NCBI GenBank assembly: GCA_027068075.1
Contig: JAMOUJ010000003.1
Span: forward strand, 60,001 to 124,000
Direction: 5' to 3'
Length of the DNA: 64,000 nucleotides
DNA from: Candidatus Aminicenantota bacterium
Lineage (GTDB): Bacteria > Acidobacteriota > Aminicenantia > S016-38
Below, piece after piece: positions 16,251 through 25,405 of the stretch (position 1 is its first letter; each line of letters starts with the position of its first letter). Position numbers and translations under genes: made by a program. The notes beneath the pieces were generated by a model. It saw only the letters and a list, made by a program, of their open reading frames with translations. It was not told the origin of the DNA and made no database searches.

Positions 16251-17969
16251 TCATTTTTCTTCCCTCTTGAGTATTACGGAAACCGCCCTCCTCTCATCGG
16301 GCTTCAGAAACAGTTTGACCTCTTCGGGCTTGTATCCCTTTCTCACGAACTTGATGATGTGTTCCCCCGAGGCCAGGGAAAGTTTGTTTATGGGGGTGGT
16401 TCCCATGAACCTGCCGTCTATGTAAACATTGGCCCAGGGTTTTGAGTCTATGGTGGTTAGCATGGAGGAGAAGCCGAACTTCCGAACGACGGTCTTCCGT
16501 TCCCCTTCCCCCAGGGTAATCACCTGTTCCTGGACCTGCCCCCCGTAGAGGGGAAAGTATTTTACGGTATGCTCCCCGACCTTCAGGGCCACCGTCAAGG
16601 CCTTACCTGGCAGGACCTCCCCCACCTCCCTTCCATCCACTTCAACCCGGGCGGGATAATCCACCTTCAGGGTGAGGGTGGGCGACGAAGTTTCAGTCGG
16701 CCCGGGGGCGAATTCTCCGGAGAAACCCTCTCCTTCCAACTCTTCCCCCACGATGTCCACCGGTGGAAAAAGGTCCTCTTGGACTTCTCTGGACTCCACG
16801 GGCATGGGAAGAATCTCCGAATAGAGAAGAGTTCTACCCGGAGGCAAAGCCGCCTCCGTCCATCCCCCTCTCCCCGAAAGGAGGGAAAGGGGAAAGACCC
16901 GGGCTCCCCTGGAAGAGAGAAAATACCCCAACGCCCCCAGAACCGCCGCCAGCACCAGGGAAGCCAGGAGGAGGGGTAGCCTGCTCCTTCTGGACCTGGT
17001 AAGCCTCGCTTTTTCCCTCAGAGCCTCTATGTCCCGAAGCATCTCCGCCGCGCTGGAGTACCTGTTAGCCGGCTTCTTCTCCGTGGCCTTGAAAATTATC
17101 CTTTCCACTTCCGCAGGAAGGGAAGGGTTTACCTTCCGGGGCTCTGGCAGGGGCTCCTTCACATGCTTCCAAAGGATCTGGAGGGGAGAATCCCCCTCAA
17201 AGGGAAGCCTTCCGGTGAGCATTTCAAAGAGGGTGATGCCGAAGGAATAAACATCGGAGGCAGGGGTTATCTTTTCGCCCCTGGCCTGTTCCGGGGAAAG
17301 GTAGTGGGGAGTTCCAAGAAGTTGGCCGGACCGGGTGAGTTTCGTCCCGGCGTCCACCCTCTTGGCCAGGCCGAAATCCGTGAGAATGGCCCTTCCCGTC
17401 CCCTCCTCTATGATGATGTTGGAAGGCTTTATGTCCCTGTGGATTATCCCGCGGGCGTGCATGTAAGAGAGGGCCGAAAGGATGTCCCGGCTTATTTTAA
17501 GGGCCGCCTCCATGGGCAGGGAACCGCTCCTGGAAATAATGTCCCTGAGGTTCCTTCCCTCTATGTATTTCATTATCAAATAAGCCCGATTTCCCTCAAA
17601 GCCCACATCGTAGATGGGAACGATGTGGGGATGCTCCAGTTCCGCGTAAAGCCTGGCCTCCCTCAGGAACCTCTCCACGGCCTCCGAGGAGAAACCGGTA
17701 ACCTGGGACGAAAGAACCTTCAGAGCACATTTCCGCCTCAGGAGTTTGTCCTCCAGAAGAAAGACTTGGGAAAAACCTCCCTTCCCCAGGAAGCCCAGAA
17801 CCCTGTATTTTTTGGAGAGGGCTTCAAAAATCTCCTTGAACTCCCGGAGCGCATACTCGGGAATCTCCTTTATCTCCACGGTATTGCCCTCCAGTTGAGG
17901 AAAACCGCAATGGGGACAGAACTGGGCTCCCTCCGGGACCTCCCCTCCGCAATTAGGGCATTTTCCCAT
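16251..17969 (-). CDS. Ser/Thr protein kinase with zinc ribbon and PEGA domain
   Basis: A 572-residue transmembrane kinase. Order: a zinc ribbon (Cys 4, 7, 18, 21), the kinase domain with GKGGFSQV (62-69), Lys84, HRDIKPSN (177-184), DFG (198-200) and SPEQARGEK, one membrane helix (331-351), a linker, and a PEGA-like C-terminus (about 504-560: TTIDSKPWANVYIDGRFMG). All catalytic residues are present. The PEGA domain should lie on the periplasmic side and bind a cell-wall component. Upstream is a TTGACT/TATCAT promoter that ends 6 nt before the ATG with no SD. Confidence 0.92.
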   Translation of the reverse strand: MGKCPNCGGEVPEGAQFCPHCGFPQLEGNTVEIKEIPEYALREFKEIFEALSKKYRVLGFLGKGGFSQVFLLEDKLLRRKCALKVLSSQVTGFSSEAVERFLREARLYAELEHPHIVPIYDVGFEGNRAYLIMKYIEGRNLRDIISRSGSLPMEAALKISRDILSALSYMHARGIIHRDIKPSNIIIEEGTGRAILTDFGLAKRVDAGTKLTRSGQLLGTPHYLSPEQARGEKITPASDVYSFGITLFEMLTGRLPFEGDSPLQILWKHVKEPLPEPRKVNPSLPAEVERIIFKATEKKPANRYSSAAEMLRDIEALREKARLTRSRRSRLPLLLASLVLAAVLGALGYFLSSRGARVFPLSLLSGRGGWTEAALPPGRTLLYSEILPMPVESREVQEDLFPPVDIVGEELEGEGFSGEFAPGPTETSSPTLTLKVDYPARVEVDGREVGEVLPGKALTVALKVGEHTVKYFPLYGGQVQEQVITLGEGERKTVVRKFGFSSMLTTIDSKPWANVYIDGRFMGTTPINKLSLASGEHIIKFVRKGYKPEEVKLFLKPDERRAVSVILKREEK

Positions 17970-17975
17970 GGGTTT

Positions 17976-18004
17976 ATGATATATACATGCCGAAAGAAAG
18001 TCAA
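17976..18004 (-). promoter_or_regulatory. Promoter for the PEGA kinase
   Basis: Minus-strand -35 TTGACT at 17999-18004, a 17-nt spacer, and -10 TATCAT at 17976-17981. The last base of the -10 is separated by AAACCC from the kinase ATG at 17969. The -35 overlaps the stop codon of the SelB-like gene. No Shine-Dalgarno: leaderless. Confidence 0.65.
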
Positions 18005-19413
18005 CGCACCGAATAGGGGGGCTTCAATCGGTTCACGACCACCCTCCGGTGGGAGTTTTCCCTGCGGGTGATTCCCAGGGAATCCAGAAGTTCCAGGAGG
18101 GGTATGGCGTATTTTCTTGAGAGTCCCGTTATCTTCTTAAAATCCTGAATACTGAACTTCTCCATCCCCTTCAACTTCTCCAGCACATCTTCCAGGTAAT
18201 CCCTGTGGACCAGGAACCCTCCGGTAAAGAACACTACCCCTTCGCTTAGAAGTTTGGCTATTATCTGCTCCACCATTCTGCGGTTTTTCAGGCCCCGCAG
18301 AATTTTATCCATCTCCACCATGGAGGGTCTTATCATACCCTCCACCAGGTCCTGCATCTGCTGGAGTTTTCTTTCGTCCTCGGGGACGAACTCCGCCAGG
18401 GAAACGGCCTCCCCCCTCATCTTCAGCCGCCCCTGGGCGATGCCGGAGGAGAGGGCCAGGGAAAAAACCTCCTTTCCCACCCCCAACTTCTCCATGAGTT
18501 TTTCCTTCTCCATCCCCATGAGGTCAGGCCTGGCCCTGTGGAAGGGCTTGAGTTTTGCCTCCATTTTATCAACCAGTTCCTCCACCCCCTCCCGGCTGAG
18601 GGCAGAGAGTTCGGAAAAACTCAAAATTCTGATTTTCCCCTCTCCGCTGAGCCTTACCATCAACTCCTCTATGTAGGCCCTTCTCCATCCCGTCTGCAGC
18701 ATAATTTCCGCGGCGGAAATCGGCCTCCGAGCAAGATAAAGCAGGAACTCCTCGTCGGTAGTGGAGGGAACCCTCCTGCCCTCTCCCCTCCTTATTCTAA
18801 GAACCCTTCCGCAGAACCTGCGATTTTCGGAAGAAAGGATAATGGAATCGCCCCGGAAGAAAAGAAATGGATTGGAAAGTTTTAAAATGCCTTCCGAAAG
18901 ATAACCTCCGGTGGAAAATCCGTGTCCCAGAACCCTGTACTCTCCGTCGGGAGCCTCTCCCTCTATTTCGTATTCGTGGGATGGGGGGATCTCCTCCCCC
19001 ACCAGAACCACCCCCCTTCTGGGGGGCCTTCCGCCCTCAAAGGAAATCTTTAAAACCTGGGGAGACAAAATGCTGGATATGGGCTGGTTCAGAAACCGAA
19101 TCTCCTTCACCCTGAGCCAGGCTCCCCTGAGGGGAGCGTAAAGACTCATCCCCCGCCGGAGCCTTCCCCATTTTTTGATAAAGTATCCGTCACCGGCGCT
19201 AACCAGGTATGCGGTGGCCGGGGAGCGGAAGGGAGCCACCTCCCCCTTCCACGGGAGAAGACCGCAGGGACGAAAAGATTCCCCGGGGGAGTAATACAAG
19301 GCCAGGGTGGACCACTTCAGGGGACCGAGAACTTCACCTACTCTCAATTCCCCCTCTACCCTTTGGCGGACGGAAAATCTGGTTTCTTTAAAATAGACCA
19401 GGGCGTCCTTCAT
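18001..19413 (-). CDS. SelB-like protein lacking the GTPase domain
   Basis: A 470-residue protein matching the C-terminal part of the selenocysteine-specific elongation factor SelB. Residues about 66-210 resemble domains II and III (GHGFSTGGYLSEGILKLS, RGDSIIL). Residues about 215-470 follow the four winged helices, including KPFHRARPDLMGMEKEKL and the near-diagnostic FKKITGLSRKYAIPLLELLD with GITRR. SelB is about 600-640 residues and starts with an EF-Tu-like G domain; here no P-loop (GHxDxGKT), DxxG or NKxD is seen, and only about 65 unrecognised residues precede domain II. The ATG overlaps the pgi stop by 4 nt, so a missing upstream fragment is unlikely. Probably a repurposed RNA-binding paralogue. 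Confidence 0.78.
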   Translation of the reverse strand: MKDALVYFKETRFSVRQRVEGELRVGEVLGPLKWSTLALYYSPGESFRPCGLLPWKGEVAPFRSPATAYLVSAGDGYFIKKWGRLRRGMSLYAPLRGAWLRVKEIRFLNQPISSILSPQVLKISFEGGRPPRRGVVLVGEEIPPSHEYEIEGEAPDGEYRVLGHGFSTGGYLSEGILKLSNPFLFFRGDSIILSSENRRFCGRVLRIRRGEGRRVPSTTDEEFLLYLARRPISAAEIMLQTGWRRAYIEELMVRLSGEGKIRILSFSELSALSREGVEELVDKMEAKLKPFHRARPDLMGMEKEKLMEKLGVGKEVFSLALSSGIAQGRLKMRGEAVSLAEFVPEDERKLQQMQDLVEGMIRPSMVEMDKILRGLKNRRMVEQIIAKLLSEGVVFFTGGFLVHRDYLEDVLEKLKGMEKFSIQDFKKITGLSRKYAIPLLELLDSLGITRRENSHRRVVVNRLKPPYSVR

Positions 19414-20630
19414 GTGGTCCTTGCTTCCTCTGCCTTCGTCTTTCCCAGGAGCATATCTCTGGCCAGTTTTTTCATCCTCTCCACCCCAGGCTGATCAAAG
19501 GGGTTTACGCCGGCCAGACGGGAAATAAACCACACCTGAGATTGAAGAACCATGAGAAACTGCCCCAGAAACCTTTCCTCTATCCTGGGGACTTCCATGG
19601 CCAGGGTGGGTCTTCCGCTTTCCGCCAGGGCCCTCTGGGTGGAAAGGGCCATGACCCTGTATATCTGAGACATTTTTCTTCCGAAGAGGCCCGATTTAAT
19701 ACCCTCAATTTCAGGGACGAAGGGATCTCTGCGGAATTCCCCCACCCTCCAGAAGGTGTAGATTTTATCGTCGGGCCCGTCCAGGTAGAGTTGTAGTTTG
19801 GAGTGCTGGTCCACGGAACCCAGGTCAATAACCGGAGTGATTCCCCATCCGGCCTTTCCCAGACTTTCGCTGAAAAGTTGTCTATACCAGAAACCCGCAA
19901 AGTAAAGGTGCTCGCTGTAGGAAAGCACCACATGGATGTTCTTGCCCCTCTTCCACTCCTGATAGATGGCGGCGGCGGAAAACAGGGCGGGGTTTTCAAG
20001 GAGGGGTTTGGAACTCAGTTCTAACCCTTCCTTGGCCCCCCGGAGCAGGGCCTCCGTGTCCACGCCGGCCAGATAAAGGGGGACGAGGGCCACCGGGGAA
20101 AACACCGAAAACCTGCCGGGCAGGTATTCCGGCACGGAAAAGGTGATAAACCTCTCCGTCTCTGCCACGGTCTTCAGGGTTCCTCCGGAGGTGATGGCAA
20201 TGAAGCGCTCCCTTTCGGGGAAGCGCTGAAAAAGCACGGAAAAATTGGCCAGGGTTTCCGTGGTGTTTCCCGACTTGGAGATCACTATGAAGGCGGTGCG
20301 CTCCGGCTCCACCAGTTCTGCCAGTTCCTCCGCCCTTTCCGGGTCCACATTGTCAAAGAAAAAAATCCTCCTTCCCCGGGAGTTGAAACTGGCCGGGAGG
20401 AGGGCCCGGAGAAGGGCCTCGGCCCCCAGGGAACTTCCCCCTATGCCCACGATGACCAGGTCCCTGGGTTTGAACCCCTTGAGTTTTTCCTCTATTTCTT
20501 CCAGCCAGGGATGGGTCAATGCTTTGACGAAGGGAAGGCCCTCCCTTGCCCGAAGGAAATCCTCCAGGAGGTCACGGTAGCCGGAGGGAAGTTCGTAATA
20601 GGTGTAATCCAGAACAACTTTTCTTTCCAT
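19410..20630 (-). CDS. pgi: Glucose-6-phosphate isomerase
   Basis: A 406-residue Pgi, converting glucose-6-phosphate and fructose-6-phosphate. Landmarks: VIVGIGGSSLGAEALLRAL and FIVISKSGNTTETLANF (sugar-phosphate site), FSVFSPVALVPLYLAG, WKRGKNIHVVLSYSE and DQHSKLQLYLDG. The size matches the short bacterial type (about 400-450). It lies 17 nt after rnr and overlaps the SelB-like gene by 4 nt. An AAGGTGAT sits 12 nt ahead of the ATG, so it is probably read from the operon. Confidence 0.93.
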   Translation of the reverse strand: MERKVVLDYTYYELPSGYRDLLEDFLRAREGLPFVKALTHPWLEEIEEKLKGFKPRDLVIVGIGGSSLGAEALLRALLPASFNSRGRRIFFFDNVDPERAEELAELVEPERTAFIVISKSGNTTETLANFSVLFQRFPERERFIAITSGGTLKTVAETERFITFSVPEYLPGRFSVFSPVALVPLYLAGVDTEALLRGAKEGLELSSKPLLENPALFSAAAIYQEWKRGKNIHVVLSYSEHLYFAGFWYRQLFSESLGKAGWGITPVIDLGSVDQHSKLQLYLDGPDDKIYTFWRVGEFRRDPFVPEIEGIKSGLFGRKMSQIYRVMALSTQRALAESGRPTLAMEVPRIEERFLGQFLMVLQSQVWFISRLAGVNPFDQPGVERMKKLARDMLLGKTKAEEARTT

Positions 20631-20647
20631 GGAAATATGATATCACC

Positions 20648-22729
20648 TTATTTCTTGGTTTTTCTGGACCTTTTGCTCTTCTTTTTCTTCTTTTTTCTCT
20701 TTTCCTTTTCTCCCTCCGCCGGAAAGAGGTATATGGTTCTGCGATAAGGATCAATGGAGCCCAGAATAACATCTATTTTCTGGCCGATCCTGTAAGTTTT
20801 CCCGCTCCTCTTTCCCCGGGCGATCCAACCGTCGCTCACCACGAAATAATCCTCCTTCATGTCCGAGAAGAGGACGGAGCCCTGGATCATGTATTTGTCC
20901 AGTTCCACATGGAGGCCATCGCTTCCCACACCCACGATCACACCGGAAAACCTTTCGCCGATTTTCTCCGCAAGAAACCGCACCGTTCTCCAGTGTATGA
21001 GTTCCGCCTCCATCTGGTCCGCCCGCCTCTCCGTGAAGGAACTGTGGGCGGCTATTTTTTCAAGTTCCTTCTCGCCGTAGGGAGGAGGAGAACCCGCCAG
21101 GGCCGCCTTTACCGTTCTGTGAACCACCAGGTCCGGATACCTCCTTATGGGCGATGTGAAATGGAGGTAATCCTCCTTGGCCAGGGCGAAATGCCCCCGG
21201 GGCTCCGGGGAATACTTGGCCAGTTTAAGAGAGCGGAGAATCATTATGTTTATGAGTTTTTCCTCCTCCTTTCCCTGGGCCTGCTCCACCACCCTCTGAA
21301 GGTCCCCCACGGTAATTTCCTCCCCTTCCAGACGATAGCCAAATATGGCGAGGACCTTTTTAAGAGATTCAATTTTCCTGGGGTCCGGGGGCTCGTGAAT
21401 TCGGAATATGGTGGGATAACCCTTGCTCCGAAGGAAATGGGCCACGGACTCGTTGGCGGCCAGCATGAATTCCTCTATTATCTGATGGGCAAAATTCCTT
21501 TCAAAGGGGAGTATGTCCAGAAGAATACCGTCCTCGGTGTATATGAACTCCGGTTCAGGAAGGTCAAAATCCAAACTTCCCATCCTCCGGCGACGGCTCA
21601 AAAGGGCCTCCGCCGCCTCCGCCATGGTCTCCAGGGAAGGAAGGATGTGCTGGTATTGCCTTCTCAGGTCCTTATCCCCCTGGAGAATGGCCCAGACCTT
21701 GTTGTAGGTCATCCTCTCGGCGCTGCGTATGACCGAGGGGTAAATCCTGTAGGCCCTCACTTCCCCCTGCCTGTTTATGTCCATTTCCACGGTCATGGTA
21801 AATCGGTCTTCCCTGGGCCTCAGAGATGCCAGGTCTTCGCTCAGGGCTGGAGGGAGCATGGGGACCGCCCTTTCGGGGAAGTATATGGAATTGCCCCGCA
21901 GGGCTCCTTCGGCATCCAGGAGGGTCCCTTTCCTCACGAAGTGGGAAACATCGGCAATGTGAACTCCCAGGCGGTATCCCCCCCTTATTTTCTTTATGCT
22001 AACTGCATCGTCAAAGTCCTTGGCGGTCTCGCCGTCTATGGTGAAAATCACCTCCCTCCTCAGGTCCTTTCTTTTGAGTTTTTCCCTGGGTTTATCTATC
22101 TTCAGATCCGGAAATTCCACGGGAACATCGTAGTGGGCCAGGATGGCTTCCACATCCTTCCCAGGCTCCTGGGGATCCCCTATGACCCTTTTAACCACGC
22201 ATTTTTTGCCCGAAAGTTCCGCCTCCACCAGATGCCCCTGGATTATGGGCTCCGTGGGGATTTTCTTCACCTCCACCTCCGGGAGCCTCCTCTCCACCGG
22301 AATCACCACCGGCATTTTCCTCTCCCACACGAAGAATCCCGCCACCTTCTTCCGCTTCCTCTCCACCACCCGCAAAATTCTCCCTTCGGTCTTGGTTCCC
22401 TTCTTTATTATCAGGGCCTCCACTATGTCTCCGTGGAGGGCGTCCTTTTTAAACCTCCTGGGAATGAAAAAATCCCCCTTGGGGGTAACCAGAAATCCGT
22501 ATCCGAACTGGGTATCCTCAAACCTCCCCTGGACCACATCCACGCTGGAGGAAAGCATGTACTTCTTTCCCACCCTCACCACCAGACCGGATTTTATCAG
22601 GCGGTTCAATTCCCTCTTCAACTGCTTCTCCTTGCCCTTCTTCAGCCTGAGTTGGTCCTTTAATTGCCTGAAGGTCGCTCCTCTGGCATTTCTCTTTAAA
22701 ACCTTTAGTATACTATCCCTCCATCCCAT
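20648..22729 (-). CDS. rnr: Ribonuclease R (RNase II family exoribonuclease)
   Basis: A 693-residue RNase R-type 3'-to-5' exoribonuclease. N-terminal winged helix (about 1-60), cold-shock domains (about 65-230), the RNB catalytic domain starting near FTIDGETAKDFDDAVSI with metal Asp residues in DFDDAV, RIHEPPDP and TSPIRRYPDLVVHR, and an S1 domain (GVIVGVGSDGLHVEL). It ends with a basic lysine-rich tail, as in RNase R. SD AAAGGAGAG precedes the ATG. It follows the pseudokinase gene by 25 nt in the same strand run. Confidence 0.93.
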   Translation of the reverse strand: MGWRDSILKVLKRNARGATFRQLKDQLRLKKGKEKQLKRELNRLIKSGLVVRVGKKYMLSSSVDVVQGRFEDTQFGYGFLVTPKGDFFIPRRFKKDALHGDIVEALIIKKGTKTEGRILRVVERKRKKVAGFFVWERKMPVVIPVERRLPEVEVKKIPTEPIIQGHLVEAELSGKKCVVKRVIGDPQEPGKDVEAILAHYDVPVEFPDLKIDKPREKLKRKDLRREVIFTIDGETAKDFDDAVSIKKIRGGYRLGVHIADVSHFVRKGTLLDAEGALRGNSIYFPERAVPMLPPALSEDLASLRPREDRFTMTVEMDINRQGEVRAYRIYPSVIRSAERMTYNKVWAILQGDKDLRRQYQHILPSLETMAEAAEALLSRRRRMGSLDFDLPEPEFIYTEDGILLDILPFERNFAHQIIEEFMLAANESVAHFLRSKGYPTIFRIHEPPDPRKIESLKKVLAIFGYRLEGEEITVGDLQRVVEQAQGKEEEKLINIMILRSLKLAKYSPEPRGHFALAKEDYLHFTSPIRRYPDLVVHRTVKAALAGSPPPYGEKELEKIAAHSSFTERRADQMEAELIHWRTVRFLAEKIGERFSGVIVGVGSDGLHVELDKYMIQGSVLFSDMKEDYFVVSDGWIARGKRSGKTYRIGQKIDVILGSIDPYRRTIYLFPAEGEKEKRKKKKKKSKRSRKTKK

Positions 22730-22754
22730 GTTCTCTCCTTTAACTTAATTCTTC

Positions 22755-24623
22755 TTACTTGAACTGAATGGTTACTACCTTCCAGACCTTCACGGGAACC
22801 CCCCTCTTGCGGGGAGGCGAAAACTTCCACTTGAGGAGGGTTCTGTAGGCTTCCTCCTCAAAGAACCCCTTGGGGGTAGCCCTTATGATTCTGACCTGAG
22901 CCACATTGCCGTTTTCGTCTATCAGTATTGAGGCCATAACGCTGCCCCGCACCCTGAGACGCAACGCCTTCACCGGCATCCTGGGCGACACCCTTTTTAT
23001 AAGGCGGAGGGGAACATCCAGTTCGTTTATGGGAACCACGGAGCCCGGGGTCACCGCCGGTTTGATTTCCCGGGAGGATTCCTGGGAAGAAGGGGCAGAA
23101 GGCTTCACCTCCTCCGGGGGTTTCGCCTGAGTTTCCCCGGAAACCTCTTTCTCCTCAGTCTTTTCCGCTTCCTGCTTTTCAGGCAGGGAAACCTCCCCCT
23201 GGGATTTCACCTGCTCCGCCACCGTCGGAGTCTCCGGAGTCTGCTCCTGGCTCTTTTCCGGCTGGATCGGGGGCGTCTCTGATTCCACCTGGGTCTGAAC
23301 TTCCTCCTGCTTCTGGGCTTCCGCCTGGGCGAACTGCTGCCTCCTCATCTGCGCCAGGACCCTCTGCCTTTCCTTTTCCAGGGCCTTCTTCAACTCCTCC
23401 TCCTTCTGGGCTGTGAGTTTTCCGTATTTTTCTTCGTATTCCTTTCTTATGAGCGCTTCCCTCTCCTTCATCTTCTGTTCCACCAACTGGTTTATCCGCC
23501 GCTCCATTTCCTCCGGACTCAAGCCCCTGGGGGCCGGCTTCTTAAGCAGAAATAGCCCGGCGATCACGAGAAGAAGGAGGGCCGCCAGTGCTCCGGCCAG
23601 GATGGCCGGAAACTTCTTCTTCTCCTCCACCACCCCTTCCACCAGGGGCTTTTTCTCCTCCGGCTCCTCTATTATCTCCACGGGAACCTTACCCCGGCTT
23701 TCCCGGATCAGCCTCTCCCTCTCCTCCTTTTCCTCCTGGAAGAGGGTGTTCATGTAGTAGGCGAGGTTGAAGGTGGTGGGGGTTATGTCCTCTTCAGCCA
23801 CGAAGGCCTCCAGGGCCTCCGTAAACTCCGCCATGGTCTTGAAGCGGGCCTCCGCCGGGGCCAGGGCCTTTTTCAGAATTTCCCTCAGGGCCCCGGGAAT
23901 TTCCTCTCCCCCTTCCCACCTGGCGATCATCCTGGCTTCCTTCAACTGGGCATCCAGGTCCCTCTGGGGGGAAAGAAGTTTTCCCGTTAGAAGGTAAAAA
24001 AGCAATACCCCCACCGAATATATATCCGCCTGGGGGCCGGGCTTCTTCCTGTCAAGTATCTCCGGGGCAAGGAAGGCGGACCTCTCCACCGCCAGTTCCC
24101 CGGCCAGGGACCTGTCCTGGGAGTAGACGGTCTGATAAATTCCGAAGTTCGCTATGTAAACCACCCCATCCAGACTGATCATTATGTCCTCGGGGGTGAT
24201 CAGGTTGTGATATATAGGGCTCCCCTTGTAACTGGTGTTGGCAAGGTATTGTAGCCCCGTGCTCAACTGAAAGATGGCCTGAATGGGGATGTCAAAGGAA
24301 AAGGGGAGGTCCCGTTTTTTCAACTGGGCCAGGACGGAGGATAGGGAAAAGAACTCCCGACACCTGGTGGCGGCGTAATAACCGTCCCTGCACTTACCCC
24401 ACACATCGTAGGGCAGAATGTTGGGATGGGAAAGTTTCCTGGAAAAGCGGAAAAATTCGGTGAGGGCGGTCCAGAGTTTGGGTTTATGGTATTCCTCCCG
24501 AACCTCCACCAGCATGTAATCCCTGAGTTTTTTCTCCTCGTCCCTGGTTACCGAATAGAAAACTCCTCCCAGGGCGTTGCTTCCGACCTTTTTAAGTTCG
24601 TAGAATCTACAGAACTTTTTCAT
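22755..24623 (-). CDS. Pseudokinase-transmembrane-TonB C-terminal fusion
   Basis: A 622-residue protein. Residues 1-275 have a protein-kinase fold: GSNALGGVF (Gly loop), FLAPEIL (APE), ADIYSVGVLLFYLLTG. But the VAIK lysine is replaced by Glu40 (MLVEV), HRD by HNL (139-141), the catalytic-loop Asn by Asp146, and DFG by NFG (159-161). It is therefore very probably inactive. A membrane helix (339-360) is followed by a charged coiled coil (about 366-440), a Pro/Glu/Gln-rich linker (445-525) and a TonB C-terminal domain (about 556-622: ILIDENGNVAQVRII, KWKFSPPRKRGVPV). The helix lacks the classical TonB SHLS motif, so coupling to ExbBD is uncertain. It sits between a TPR gene and rnr. Confidence 0.83.
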   Translation of the reverse strand: MKKFCRFYELKKVGSNALGGVFYSVTRDEEKKLRDYMLVEVREEYHKPKLWTALTEFFRFSRKLSHPNILPYDVWGKCRDGYYAATRCREFFSLSSVLAQLKKRDLPFSFDIPIQAIFQLSTGLQYLANTSYKGSPIYHNLITPEDIMISLDGVVYIANFGIYQTVYSQDRSLAGELAVERSAFLAPEILDRKKPGPQADIYSVGVLLFYLLTGKLLSPQRDLDAQLKEARMIARWEGGEEIPGALREILKKALAPAEARFKTMAEFTEALEAFVAEEDITPTTFNLAYYMNTLFQEEKEERERLIRESRGKVPVEIIEEPEEKKPLVEGVVEEKKKFPAILAGALAALLLLVIAGLFLLKKPAPRGLSPEEMERRINQLVEQKMKEREALIRKEYEEKYGKLTAQKEEELKKALEKERQRVLAQMRRQQFAQAEAQKQEEVQTQVESETPPIQPEKSQEQTPETPTVAEQVKSQGEVSLPEKQEAEKTEEKEVSGETQAKPPEEVKPSAPSSQESSREIKPAVTPGSVVPINELDVPLRLIKRVSPRMPVKALRLRVRGSVMASILIDENGNVAQVRIIRATPKGFFEEEAYRTLLKWKFSPPRKRGVPVKVWKVVTIQFK

Positions 24624-24658
24624 AACTTCCCCCTTTTCTTAATCATAAAATCTTCCCT

Positions 24659-25405
24659 TTATTTTTCAAGTTTTTTAAGCCTTTCCTCCGCCTTCACCCG
24701 AAGTTCCGGGTCCACCGGGAGAACCAGAACCTTTCCGTAGGCCACCTTGGCCCCCTGGAGGTCCCCCAGTTTTTCAAGGATTTCTCCCAGGGCAAACCAA
24801 TACCTCCCGTTTTCCCTGTCCCGGTCTATGGCGGCCTTGTAAAGTTCCTTGGCCCTGGCGTAATCCCCGTTGAGGGCGTAGATGTAACCCTTCAGGGCGT
24901 AGGCTGGGCTGTAGTTCTTGTTGACTATTATGGCCTGGTCCAGGGCGGCGATGGCCTTCTGGGTCTTTCCCATTTTAAGATAAAGTTTGGCCATGTTCAG
25001 GTAAACCACCTCCCTGGTGGGGTAGGCGATGTCGTCCAGGGCCCTCCTGAACTCCTGTTCTGCCTTGTCGTAAAGCCCCTTCTGGGTGTAAATCACCCCC
25101 AGAAGATTGTGGGAGGGACCGTAGGCCGGATTCAGGGATATGGCGATTTTGAAGTATTCCTCAGCCCGATTAAGTTCCCCCAGCATGGAATACGCTATAC
25201 CCAGGGCGTGGAAGATTTGAAAATTCTTGGGATTCATCCTGGCGGCCTTCTCCAGGAAGGGTATTGCCTTTTCCGGATCCTTCTTCTCCAGGTATGAAAC
25301 TCCCATGTTGTAGTAGTATAGGTCCGTTTTCTTCTTTTTCTTCTTCCCCTCCACCGCCGGAACCATCAATACGAGAAGCAAAAACAAAATCAGTATTTTC
25401 CTCAT
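24659..25405 (-). CDS. Exported TPR-repeat protein
   Basis: A 248-residue protein with a signal peptide (MRKILILFLLLVLMVPAVEG) and about six tetratricopeptide repeats (for example YYNMGVSYLEKKDPEKAIPFLEKAARMNPKN). These helix-turn-helix units bind partners in the periplasm; no lipobox Cys is seen. It overlaps the cyclase gene by ATGA upstream with GGAGGTAAAAGA as SD, and lies 35 nt before the pseudokinase-TonB gene. A common complex with the TonB-like protein is plausible but only inferred. Confidence 0.82.
   Translation of the reverse strand: MRKILILFLLLVLMVPAVEGKKKKKKTDLYYYNMGVSYLEKKDPEKAIPFLEKAARMNPKNFQIFHALGIAYSMLGELNRAEEYFKIAISLNPAYGPSHNLLGVIYTQKGLYDKAEQEFRRALDDIAYPTREVVYLNMAKLYLKMGKTQKAIAALDQAIIVNKNYSPAYALKGYIYALNGDYARAKELYKAAIDRDRENGRYWFALGEILEKLGDLQGAKVAYGKVLVLPVDPELRVKAEERLKKLEK

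Noticed and set aside
18001-19413. Complete selenocysteine elongation factor
   Set aside because: The G domain is missing and the start overlaps pgi, so a working SelB cannot be claimed, nor any selenoprotein gene in the window.
20546-22663. A 705-residue open frame on the plus strand opposite rnr
   Set aside because: It mirrors RNase R, has no recognisable domain, is rich in His/Gly/Pro, and lacks a start with a ribosome site. GC-rich codon use in rnr keeps the antisense frame open.
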